Assembly (NCBI RefSeq): GCF_008065135.1
Contig: NZ_CP042914.1
Span: 4,941,404-5,005,403, forward strand
Source of the DNA: Roseimaritima ulvae
GTDB lineage: Bacteria > Planctomycetota > Planctomycetia > Pirellulales > Pirellulaceae
Reading direction: 5' to 3'
DNA: 64,000 nucleotides
Part shown: in pieces, positions 53,282-61,070 of the stretch
Layout: each line of letters starts with the position of its first letter
Numbering within the stretch: position 1 is the first letter of the stretch
Position numbers and translations under genes: made by a program
Notes under the pieces: model-generated
Seen by the model: the letters and a program-made list of their open reading frames with translations, nothing else
What the model was told of the DNA's origin: nothing
Database searches by the model: none

Positions 53282-54938
53282 GCAGGCAGACGACGCGACC
53301 GGCGCAATTAATGATAAGAATCCTCTTGAACCGCACGAAGTGATTCGACCTTCCTGGCCGTGGCTGTTGCTGTTGGGCTCCGCTGTGGCCGTCTTAAGCG
53401 CTATCATCCGTATCGCCGAATGCGGAGAAAGCCTGTGGGTCGACGAGCTGCACTCGGCCTGGGCGATCGCGGGCCGCTGGGACCAGGTCGCCGCACGCGC
53501 GGCCGCCGGCAACCAAACACCGTGGTACTTTTGGCTGCTGCGAGTGTGGACCAATACGTTAGGTAGCAGCGAGTTGATGTTGCGAATGCCCTCGGTGTTG
53601 GCCCTTGCGGCCACCAGCGGAGTGCTGGTCGTAGCGGCCGCCCGCGCGTCGGGTCGATGGATGATCGGGGTGCTCGCCGGAGGTCTGCTGGCGATCGATC
53701 TGAACGCCATCTATTTCGGCAGCGAAGCCCGCTCTTATGGCTTGGTGATCCTGTCCGCCACCATCGCTGTGTGGGCCGCGGTAGAACTGGCCGATCCGCA
53801 CAGCGCCGGCCGCAACCGTTGGCGGTGGACGCTGTGGTTGGCCTGCTTATTCGGCTTGTTAATGCATCCCACGGCGGGGCTAGTGTTGGCCGTCGTTGTC
53901 GCCGCGGGCTGGATCTGGTCGCGGCTCGCCGACGCAGCTACCGCGTGGAAAGCCATCGTCTTGGTTGGCAGTGCGGCCGCGGCGGTGGGAGCTTTTGCCG
54001 TCAACGCGTTCGTCGTTAGCCGGGTCTGGCAACAGCGGGATCACTGGAACACTTTCGGCGTGCCGCAGTCCGCCTGGGACCTATGGACGATGTGGCCCTG
54101 GACAATCGTCGCGATACCGATTGGCGTGTGGGCCATCGCAGTCTTGGCCGCTCGCTGCTTTGGCGAACAACCGCAGAACCGGCAGCGTTTGCAGGTCTGG
54201 CCGTTCCTGTTGTCGGTGGTGCTGGCGGGCACGTTGGCCTGTTGGCTGTTGGCGTCGTATGCAGGGGTGCCGATGTGGCATCGTCGCTACATCGTAGGCT
54301 TGATGCCGCTGGTCGCCTGGGCCACTGCCGATGCCTGGGCCGCCGCGATCGATCGCCTGCCGCGTCGCTTGCGATTTCGCGGCGCAGGCGTGGTTTGGGG
54401 TGCACTCGCAATGGTCGTCGCGCTGATGGGATTGTTGTATGACCAACAAACCGCCACGCTGTGGCGCGACAATCGCGTGACGCTGCGCGCCGAAGACTGG
54501 CGCGGCGCCGCAGCTTGGCTGAACCAGCGGCGGGCCCCGGGCGAACCGGTGTACGTGGGCGCCGAATTGATCGAATCAAACCAGTTGGCCGAGCTTGATC
54601 CCGCGGACCCGCAGTACGAATCGATTCGGCAGTACCTGTTGTTTCCCGTTTCCGGTCCCTATGCGATCGAGGGAGCGGAACCACTGGGGCTGGCCGCACA
54701 GAGCATGCGACACGACCTGCGGAAGATGCTAACCGATGCACCGGAGAATCATTCGCCAGAAGATCGTTCGCCGGACGTGCGTTGGATGATTTATCGGATC
54801 GCCGAGCCGCAGCTGAATCAGCTGTATCTGCACGCCAACCAGCCCACTCTGGCCGCCCCCGCGATCCGGTTTACCGAGGGCATGACGCAAGGGTTCGGAG
54901 CGTTAACCGTGGTGCGGCTGGAAACGCGACGGGATTGA
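53274..54938 (+). CDS. GT39/ArnT-like integral membrane glycosyltransferase
   Basis: A 554-residue protein with about 10-11 hydrophobic helices. The first extracytoplasmic loop SLWVDELHSAW carries the Asp-Glu pair of the GT-C fold, and FGSEARSYGLV is the second conserved loop. A soluble C-terminal domain (about 425-554) follows the last helix. GT-C enzymes transfer sugars from lipid-phosphate donors outside the inner membrane. The acceptor is unknown; lipid A or protein are both possible in this genome. It overlaps the aldolase stop by 8 nt. Confidence 0.75.
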   Translation: MAEQADDATGAINDKNPLEPHEVIRPSWPWLLLLGSAVAVLSAIIRIAECGESLWVDELHSAWAIAGRWDQVAARAAAGNQTPWYFWLLRVWTNTLGSSELMLRMPSVLALAATSGVLVVAAARASGRWMIGVLAGGLLAIDLNAIYFGSEARSYGLVILSATIAVWAAVELADPHSAGRNRWRWTLWLACLFGLLMHPTAGLVLAVVVAAGWIWSRLADAATAWKAIVLVGSAAAAVGAFAVNAFVVSRVWQQRDHWNTFGVPQSAWDLWTMWPWTIVAIPIGVWAIAVLAARCFGEQPQNRQRLQVWPFLLSVVLAGTLACWLLASYAGVPMWHRRYIVGLMPLVAWATADAWAAAIDRLPRRLRFRGAGVVWGALAMVVALMGLLYDQQTATLWRDNRVTLRAEDWRGAAAWLNQRRAPGEPVYVGAELIESNQLAELDPADPQYESIRQYLLFPVSGPYAIEGAEPLGLAAQSMRHDLRKMLTDAPENHSPEDRSPDVRWMIYRIAEPQLNQLYLHANQPTLAAPAIRFTEGMTQGFGALTVVRLETRRD

Positions 54939-54967
54939 TGTCCACGGCCACGTGTTCGACAAGGCTC

Positions 54968-56674
54968 TTAACCACCCTGTTTGACGGGCGTCGCTTTCTT
55001 GCCGCGTCGCCGGCCGATGTAATTCTTCGGTTCGGTGGCGGAGAAGTTGGTCCATTCGCGATGCTGATGCGGCCCGGTGGTTTCTTTTACCGGACGTCGC
55101 GCTCCGGCCGGGGCGTGCAGGACTTGTTCGGCCATTTCGTGCCAGGTGCTCACCATCCGCTGCAACCGCTCTGGCTCATCCGCGGCCAAGTTATGGTTTT
55201 CCGCGCGGTCGTCGGCAAGGTTGTACAGCTCCCACGGGCCGCTGCGGAAACTGACCAGTTTCCAGTCTCCCTCGCGCAGACCGCGATCGCTGGCGAACAG
55301 CAGGTGCAGCGGCGGTCGGCTGGGCAGCGACTGGCCCTGCAACACGGGATTTAACGACACACCGGAGATCGGCCGCAGTTGGCGATCGGGCCAGCTGTCG
55401 GGCAGTTGCGATTCAGTCACCTCGACCAACGTCGGCAGCACGTCGATCAAGTGCGCCGGTTGATCGACAACGCTTCCGGCGGGCAGTGAAATTCCGGCCG
55501 GCCAGTGAAAAATAGCCGGCGTGGAGATCCCGCCTTCGTATTGATTCTGTTTGTAATAACGAAACGCTCCGTTGCGAGCCCATGACCAGCCAGTCGAATC
55601 ACCGAAGTAGCGTCGCGCCGAAGTCGGTTCGATGTCCAGCCGCGGCGGCGTGCGGTCATAGGGACAGGCGCCGTTATCGGAAACGAACAAGATCAAGGTG
55701 TTTTCCAGCTCGCCGTGCTGCTTTAAGTCCGCCACCAGACGTCCGACCTCTTGATCCAAACGGTCGATCATAGCGGCCAGCGTGGCCATCCGTTTGGCTT
55801 CGTATTCGCGTTGCCAAGGCAGCAACTGATCCCAAGCGGGAACATGCTCGGGACGCGGCGAAGGTTCCAAGTCCTTCGGCAACACGCCCAATCGTTTGAG
55901 TTTTGCGATCCTTTGCGCTCGCACCGCGTCCCAGCCTTGGTCGTACCGGCCTTCATATTTGGCGTAGTCTTGAGGCAAGGCGTGCAGGGGCGCGTGGGGC
56001 GCATTAAAAGCCAGGTAGAGGTACCAGGGATCGTCACCGCGGCGAGCTTCCTCGAGAAACTTCAGCGAGTAATCCACGTTGGCCACGGTGGTATAGAAGC
56101 CGTCTTTCGGGACCTCAAACGGTTCGCCATTGAGCCGAAAGGTGTTGTCGCCGGCAAAGTAGTTACAAGCTCCGCTCAGATGGCCGAAGTACCGCTGAAA
56201 GCCGAAGTCGGTCGGTTGTTTTCGCAGGTGCCATTTGCCGGCCATGAGAGTGAAGTAATTGTTGTTGCCCAGTACCTCGGCCGACGTTACGCCGTGCGAC
56301 AAGGCCGTGTCGCCCGCCGCGATGCAGTACTGGCCGGTCAACAACGAGACCCGCGAGGAATGGCATTTGGCGGTGTTGTAAAACTGCGAAAAACGGACTC
56401 CCCCCTGAGCCAAGGCGTCCAGGTTCGGTGTGTCAATTTCGCCGCCGTAGCAACCAAGATCCGAGTACCCCATGTCGTCGGCAAGTATCAAAACGATGTT
56501 TGGACGATCGCTTGACTCGGCTTTAAGAGACGGCGTATCGAGGATTTGCGAAAACAGTGCCGTGCAAGCCAATATGGCGAGTGTCGTTATTCTGTGTAGT
56601 ACATGACATGGGGATTCTCGGCGGCAACCGAGAGCTCCCGATTGATGCGTCAACTTGGCAAGGCACTGAAGCAT
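54968..56674 (-). CDS. Sulfatase (arylsulfatase family), exported
   Basis: A 568-residue sulfatase with a signal peptide (ITTLAILACTALFSQIL). PNIVLILADDMGYSDLGCYGG holds the metal aspartates. The formylglycine site is C104-H-S-S-R (TAKCHSSRVSLLTG); the third position is Ser rather than the usual Pro or Ala, which might affect maturation. GKWHLRK, LYLAFNAPHAPLH and the late LFVSDNGACPYD/metal loop complete the set. Planctomycetes carry many sulfatases for algal polysaccharides. No matching maturase (FGE or anSME) is in the window. Confidence 0.9.
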   Translation of the reverse strand: MLQCLAKLTHQSGALGCRRESPCHVLHRITTLAILACTALFSQILDTPSLKAESSDRPNIVLILADDMGYSDLGCYGGEIDTPNLDALAQGGVRFSQFYNTAKCHSSRVSLLTGQYCIAAGDTALSHGVTSAEVLGNNNYFTLMAGKWHLRKQPTDFGFQRYFGHLSGACNYFAGDNTFRLNGEPFEVPKDGFYTTVANVDYSLKFLEEARRGDDPWYLYLAFNAPHAPLHALPQDYAKYEGRYDQGWDAVRAQRIAKLKRLGVLPKDLEPSPRPEHVPAWDQLLPWQREYEAKRMATLAAMIDRLDQEVGRLVADLKQHGELENTLILFVSDNGACPYDRTPPRLDIEPTSARRYFGDSTGWSWARNGAFRYYKQNQYEGGISTPAIFHWPAGISLPAGSVVDQPAHLIDVLPTLVEVTESQLPDSWPDRQLRPISGVSLNPVLQGQSLPSRPPLHLLFASDRGLREGDWKLVSFRSGPWELYNLADDRAENHNLAADEPERLQRMVSTWHEMAEQVLHAPAGARRPVKETTGPHQHREWTNFSATEPKNYIGRRRGKKATPVKQGG

Positions 56675-57101
56675 GTTGAATCCCCTTGTTTGGGTGGCGG
56701 GTGCGCGGCACTCGTTTCAACCGCGTTTGGCCGCTGACTGATCGCATTTGTGGCAGCTTCAAGCAGCGCACAAAAAAACCAAGGGACCACGGTCGGCAAA
56801 CCGTATGTCGAACCCTTGGCGGCAAGGAACCGAACTCGATTCCCAACCGTATTGTCTTCTCTCGCATTTCATAAGTCAATTCCCAGAGGCAACCGGGACA
56901 ACCCAGAAAGGTCAATTTCAGATGGCAAGGCATCGAAAATCACGTCGCCAGCAGCATGGGGCTGCGTGACACTGGAAGCAAACGGACTGCTGGTACTTCA
57001 CTCCGCCGGGAACGAAAAAGCGGGACGCCCTCTTTGACGAAACCGGTGAACGGATTTCCTTTGCTCACGCAACCAAAGACCGGTCTCCAACGGCCGTGAC
57101 T
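56675..57101. other. 427-bp region without a recognisable gene
   Basis: Short frames exist on both strands, but none has a credible start, homology-like motif or codon pattern. No repeat shared with the rest of the window was seen. It separates the sulfatase upstream region from the 3' end of the methyltransferase gene. Confidence 0.5.
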
Positions 57102-57797
57102 TTATGCGTAAGACACCCAGCCTCGGAAAGCGAACCCGGCGTAAAACAGCTCAACGTTCGTGAACCCCGCCTCTTGCAACAACGCTTCGTCTCGCTGGGG
57201 TTCGAGAATGGTTAGATAGGCGTCTACAGCCTTTCGGAACTGCGATGCCTGTTCAGCATCAACGGCGGGGCGAACCATGTAGGCTGCGTACCGTGATAGC
57301 CACCGCTCGCGCGCGCCATCGGTTTGCGGGAAACTCAGGTGCACGACGATGAACGGTGCTTGTGGCTTGAGCCGCTGACGAATGGCGGTCAACATCTGTT
57401 TTCGCTCTTCCAGGTCTGCAAAATGCATTGTCAAAATGCACGTGGCCGCATCAAACGGACCCTCTGGCGCAGCATCGACCTTGCCCTCGTGTAGCCTGAC
57501 TCGCGGGGCAAGCGGCCCCAGCGTTTGCTCGGCAAGTTGCAGCATTGCCGGGGAAGGGTCCACGCCATCAAATTCCCAGCTCGGTTCCGCTTCGGCAAAC
57601 ACCTTCAACTCCAGTCCGCCGCCGGCTCCCACGACCAGAATACGGCTGTCGCTCTGCACCCGCTCGGCCAGCAACAACGCCGCCATCCGCTGCATGTCCG
57701 CGAAGCCCGGAACGGTAATCGGTGGCGAATCCACGTATTTCGCGACCGCTTGCGGGGTGTGAAATGCCGCTTCGAGAAAATCAGTTTTGGAGTCCAT
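57102..57797 (-). CDS. Class I SAM-dependent methyltransferase
   Basis: A 231-residue methyltransferase. ILVVGAGGGLELKVFAE is SAM motif I, FDGVDPSPAMLQLAEQTLG is motif II, and CILTMHFADLEERKQMLTAI and PFIVVHLSFP follow. Target unknown. Its start lies 17 nt inside the end of the upstream Rrf2 regulator gene on the same strand, so the two are one transcription unit, presumably controlled by that regulator. Confidence 0.82.
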   Translation of the reverse strand: MDSKTDFLEAAFHTPQAVAKYVDSPPITVPGFADMQRMAALLLAERVQSDSRILVVGAGGGLELKVFAEAEPSWEFDGVDPSPAMLQLAEQTLGPLAPRVRLHEGKVDAAPEGPFDAATCILTMHFADLEERKQMLTAIRQRLKPQAPFIVVHLSFPQTDGARERWLSRYAAYMVRPAVDAEQASQFRKAVDAYLTILEPQRDEALLQEAGFTNVELFYAGFAFRGWVSYA

Positions 57798-58254
57798 GTC
57801 GGTTCCGTTTGGCCTTTAGAGAAATGCCTTTCGCTTTGAGGCGTTGGTGGCAATCGGCGCTCAGCGAGGCGAGCGTGACTTCCCCCAACTGCCGCAGCAG
57901 CAGTTGCTCGGCTTCATCAAACGTCTTGCCCAGTGCGGCGTTCACGGATTGCTCCACCAGACACCCGGGAGCTTCCGTGCGATTGCCCATCGCCAGCAGC
58001 CCCGGGCTGCCCACCGCTTCATAGATGTCCAGCAAAGTGACATCGGCCAGCTCGCACGCCAAAGTCCAACCGCCTCCGTGGCCTTTGACGCTTTGCACGT
58101 ACTGCTGCTCGCGAAGCCCCGCCATCAGACGACGCACCACCACAGGATTCGTGTCCATAACCTTCGAAAAATGGTCCGAAGTCACCGGTTCGTCCAGCTC
58201 TGCCATGTGCAGCAAAATGTGCAGGACGCCGGATAGCTTGCTATCTCGTTTCAT
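57781..58254 (-). CDS. Rrf2-family transcriptional regulator
   Basis: A 157-residue winged-helix regulator. LSGVLHILLHMAELDEPVTS and VVVRRLMAGLREQQYVQSVK form the helix-turn-helix. GHGGGWTLACELADVTLLDIYEAVG is the Rrf2 wing and signature. Cysteines occur at C92 (LAC), GCLVE and ADC, but not in the three-Cys cluster of IscR or NsrR, so an Fe-S cofactor is unlikely. ATG 58254 is inside the left arm of a perfect 9-bp inverted repeat, a likely autoregulatory operator shared with the divergent methyltransferase gene. Confidence 0.87.
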   Translation of the reverse strand: MKRDSKLSGVLHILLHMAELDEPVTSDHFSKVMDTNPVVVRRLMAGLREQQYVQSVKGHGGGWTLACELADVTLLDIYEAVGSPGLLAMGNRTEAPGCLVEQSVNAALGKTFDEAEQLLLRQLGEVTLASLSADCHQRLKAKGISLKAKRNRHGLQN

Positions 58255-58276
58255 GTAACTTAAGGTATTACATGAA
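58250..58276. promoter_or_regulatory. Probable Rrf2 operator (27-nt dyad)
   Basis: Perfect 9-bp arms TTCATGTAA (58250-58258) and TTACATGAA (58268-58276) flank a 9-bp AT-rich spacer containing CTTAAG. The dyad covers the start codon of the Rrf2 gene and lies 66 bp upstream of the divergent TTG-start methyltransferase. Confidence 0.75.
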
Positions 58277-58342
58277 GTCGGGTCCGTCAAGTTCGGCTTG
58301 GAAAGCCGCGGCGGCTCAGCCACTCACTCGAGGAGCAACACG

Positions 58343-58942
58343 TTGTCACTACCAGACTGGAACGCTCGCTATTCCGCATCGGAATTTGCTTACGGCACGG
58401 AACCGAATTCGTTTCTCAAACAACACGCAGACCTGTTGTTGGATCCGGTGCTTTCGATAGCCGAAGGCGAGGGCCGCAACGCCGTGTACCTGGCCTCCCA
58501 GGGCTGGCAGGTTCACGCGGTCGACAATTCCAGCGTGGGGCTTGCCAAAGCCGCCAAGTTAGCTGCCGACAGAAATGTGGTGATCACGACCGAAGTCGCG
58601 GACTTGCAAACCTTTGCACCCGAGCCAAACGCTTATGGCGGCGTTGTCTCGATCTACGCGCATTTGTCGAGCTCGATTCGAGCGCGGCTTTACCCGTTAT
58701 TGGTGCAGACAATGAAGCCCGGCGGCATCCTGATTCTGGAAGCGTATGCAGAGAACCAACGTGGTCGCGGCACCGGCGGGCCCAGTGACCCGGACCTGCT
58801 GCTGACCTGCGGCAAGGTCGAGAGAGATTTGATCGGACTGGAAACCATGCTGTTGCAAGAAACCGAGCGTGAAGTGCTCGAAGGCAAGTTTCACACAGGC
58901 ATGGCTTCCGTGATCCAGTACATCGGCAAGAAGTCCAGCTGA
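58343..58942 (+). CDS. TehB-like class I methyltransferase
   Basis: A 199-residue protein. It opens LPDWNARYSASEFAYGTEPN, the start typical of TehB-like methyltransferases, then ILSIAEGEGRNAVYLASQGW (motif I) and HAVDNSSVGLAKAA (motif II). ISIYAHLSSSIRARLYPLL and KPGGILILEAYAENQ follow. TehB proteins methylate tellurite or act as general thiopurine-type methyltransferases; the substrate here is unknown. The TTG start has AGGAG at 58331-58335, 7 nt upstream. It diverges from the Rrf2/methyltransferase pair and probably shares the operator. Confidence 0.8.
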   Translation: MSLPDWNARYSASEFAYGTEPNSFLKQHADLLLDPVLSIAEGEGRNAVYLASQGWQVHAVDNSSVGLAKAAKLAADRNVVITTEVADLQTFAPEPNAYGGVVSIYAHLSSSIRARLYPLLVQTMKPGGILILEAYAENQRGRGTGGPSDPDLLLTCGKVERDLIGLETMLLQETEREVLEGKFHTGMASVIQYIGKKSS

Positions 58943-59440
58943 ATCCACTCGGTCAACATTGAACCACGGCAATGGACGCGTCGCCGACCAGACCAACGGG
59001 AAAGGACGGTACTCCGATCGCGTACTTGAGTGCTGAAAGCCCAGACCACAAAGCAGCGGTAGTTTTTAAGCAGCACCCACGTGCGCCATGCGTGCCGTCC
59101 AAACGCCGGTCCACCAGAAGTCCCAGGGCCAAACGAATCAGTCGAAGTCCGCCACGAAGGGACGCGAGCTTTTCCGACGGGCCGAAGGTCCAGCCATATA
59201 ACAGCCCAGGGCAAGGCAATGTGAGGAACGAGCGTTGCCGCCGCCCTGGGTTTGCGGTCGCGTTTTTTCGCGTCCCCGGCCGCCCTTTGGGCGGCGACAG
59301 CCGCCAACAGGGCGGCCGGGGACCATGCGGATATGGGCCACAAACCCAGGGCGGCACTCCGCTCGGAGAGAACAAAGGTGGAGAGAACAAAGGTGTCAGG
59401 AGTCTTTGATCACGGATTGGCGTACCGGTAAGCTTGTTGG
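58943..59440. other. 498-bp gene-free region leading into a RAYT module
   Basis: Nothing convincing from 58943 to about 59190. From 59200 the sequence holds structured repeats including GAGGAACGAGCG, a core also seen in the 129-bp REPIN ends, and a large nested hairpin. Confidence 0.55.
59241..59354. repeat. Nested triple hairpin upstream of the RAYT gene
   Basis: Outer arms CCGCCCTGGGTTTG (59241-59254) and CAAACCCAGGGCGG (59341-59354), middle arms GTCCCCGGCCGCCCT (59272-59286) and its exact complement (59309-59323), and an inner GGCGGC/GCCGCC stem. All three pairs are perfect. Confidence 0.85.
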
Positions 59441-60155
59441 CTGCCCAGACCAAAGCGAGCCGACGAAGCCAACGGGATCTACCACGCCCTCAACCGGGGC
59501 AACGCGAGGAGGACGATCTTTGAAAAACCGCAGGACTATGATGCGTTTGAACGGATCCTCGCGGAAGGTCTGCAGCGATACCCTTGCCAAATCCTGAGCT
59601 ACCAGTTGATGCCCAATCACTGGCATTTTGTGCTGCAGCCCTTGGAGGACGGGGCGATGAGCAATTTCCTGCGGTGGGTCACTTTGACCCATACTCAGCG
59701 GTATCATGCACACTATGGCACTGCGGGAGAGGGGCATGTCTACCAAGGTCGGTTTAAGAGCTTCCCCATTCAGGATGACGGCCACTTCTTCGTTGTGTCT
59801 CGCTATGTCGAGCGAAACGCATTGCGAGCCGGACTTGTCGACCGGGCCGAAGCATGGAAATGGGGATCTTTGCACCATTGGCGAAGTCGCCCCGAACCGT
59901 CGCCAAAACTGCTGTCCTCCTGGCCGCTCACACGTCTTCCCAACTGGACCCGTCGCGTGAATGAGCCACTCTGCGACAAGGAGCTCAAGGCCGTTCGCTG
60001 GAGTGTCAAAAGGGGCTGTCCATTTGGTGAACAGGCCTGGGTGGAATCGATCGCCAGGAGGCTTGGTTTAGAGTCGACCCTGCGGCCGCGCGGACGCCCG
60101 CGAGTGCGTCCCCTGAAGGAAACTCGCAAACAATAACTCCTGGCACCTTAGTTCT
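59384..60155 (+). mobile_element. RAYT (REP-associated tyrosine transposase) module
   Basis: A transposase gene flanked by inverted 20-nt motifs: AGAACAAAGGTGTCAGGAGT at 59384-59403 and the complement of AGAACTAAGGTGCCAGGAGT at 60136-60155 (18 of 20 match). Both contain GGAG, a tetranucleotide like those read by RAYT enzymes. The left motif is preceded by a nested hairpin and a partial GAGAGAACAAAGGTG duplication. Confidence 0.75.
59441..60136 (+). CDS. REP-associated tyrosine transposase (RAYT), CTG or degraded start
   Basis: A single-strand HUH transposase of the IS200-like RAYT group, about 231 residues. From CTG 59441 the frame reads LPRPKRADEANGIYHALNRG, matching the usual start MPRPxRxxxxGxxYHxxNRG, so ATG appears changed to CTG. 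The first ATG is inside the HUH motif (MPNHWHFVLQP) and would remove the N-terminus. The catalytic His pair HWH and the nucleophile Tyr (SRYVERNALRAGL) are intact, as are RFKSFPIQDDGHF and a basic C-terminus. Either CTG is used or the gene has lost its start. RAYTs are thought to copy REP hairpins around genomes. Confidence 0.82.
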   Translation: MPRPKRADEANGIYHALNRGNARRTIFEKPQDYDAFERILAEGLQRYPCQILSYQLMPNHWHFVLQPLEDGAMSNFLRWVTLTHTQRYHAHYGTAGEGHVYQGRFKSFPIQDDGHFFVVSRYVERNALRAGLVDRAEAWKWGSLHHWRSRPEPSPKLLSSWPLTRLPNWTRRVNEPLCDKELKAVRWSVKRGCPFGEQAWVESIARRLGLESTLRPRGRPRVRPLKETRKQ

Positions 60156-60216
60156 TTCTGAGAGAGTCGTCATGAACTGGGCAGACTGCGCCGTCTGCTT
60201 CAGGCATAATGTGTGC

Positions 60217-60957
60217 ATGACGATTAAAAATCAAATGCTGCCCGACAAAGGTCGATTTGCAACGACACGTTGGAGTGTGGTGGTTTCGGCTGGTCAGCCG
60301 AGGTCGAAAGACGCACGGCAAGCACTCGCAACGCTTTGTGAATCGTATTGGTATCCGCTTTACGCTTTTGCTCGGCGGAGTGGAAACCGCCATGAAGACG
60401 CGAGTGACCTTGTTCAAGCCTTCTTCGCCAATTTGTTGGAAACGAATGGCTTGCAAGTCGCCCAGCCTGAACGCGGTAAGTTTCGTGCATTCTTGCTGGG
60501 AACGCTGAAGAATTTCGCAGCCAAACAATGGCGGTCAGCATCCACTAAGAAACGAGGTGGCGAATATCGTCTCCTGTCGATTGACTATCGCGTTGCAGAA
60601 GGCCGCTATCTGTGCGAACCTCAGGATGATCTGACTGCCGAAAAGATTTTTGAGCGCAAGTGGGCGATGACGGTGCTCCATACGGCGATGGCGAAACTAG
60701 CAGCCGAGCAAGAGACAGCCGGAAAAACGCCACGATTCAACGGCCTCAAAATGTACCTGGGAGGCGACAAAACCCGAGTGCCCTATCGTGAGCTGTCGCA
60801 GAGCCTCAACATGTCCGAAGGCGCGATCAAGGTCGCGATTCACCGACTTCGCACGCGCTATCGCGAACTCCTCAGAGATGAAATCGCCGATACGGTTGCC
60901 GACCCAAACGACGTTGACGATGAACTTCGGTCCTTATTCGCTGCCCTCAGCCGCTAA
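60217..60957 (+). CDS. ECF-type RNA polymerase sigma factor
   Basis: A 246-residue sigma-70 family factor. Region 2 is SDLVQAFFANLLE with upstream ARQALATLCESYWYPLYAFAR, and region 4 is VPYRELSQSLNMSEGAIKVAIHRLRTRYRELL. This long-spaced form, with a roughly 90-residue linker, is a planctomycete ECF subgroup that is often followed by a Ser/Thr kinase instead of an anti-sigma factor, as here. ATG 60217 is preferred over 60172, which would start within the RAYT flank. Confidence 0.87.
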   Translation: MTIKNQMLPDKGRFATTRWSVVVSAGQPRSKDARQALATLCESYWYPLYAFARRSGNRHEDASDLVQAFFANLLETNGLQVAQPERGKFRAFLLGTLKNFAAKQWRSASTKKRGGEYRLLSIDYRVAEGRYLCEPQDDLTAEKIFERKWAMTVLHTAMAKLAAEQETAGKTPRFNGLKMYLGGDKTRVPYRELSQSLNMSEGAIKVAIHRLRTRYRELLRDEIADTVADPNDVDDELRSLFAALSR

Positions 60958-61070
60958 AAAAACCTGTAACGATTTGGGAGAAAGCGGTAAGGGGAATGAC
61001 GGACGTCCACAACAACGCATTTTCGCACCTGTTTGCGGCGTCGGTTTAACTAATCTACTGGTTTTCCTTT

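Noticed and set aside
56523-56933. 136-codon minus-strand frame upstream of the sulfatase
   Set aside because: It overlaps the sulfatase signal-peptide region in another frame and has no recognisable motif.
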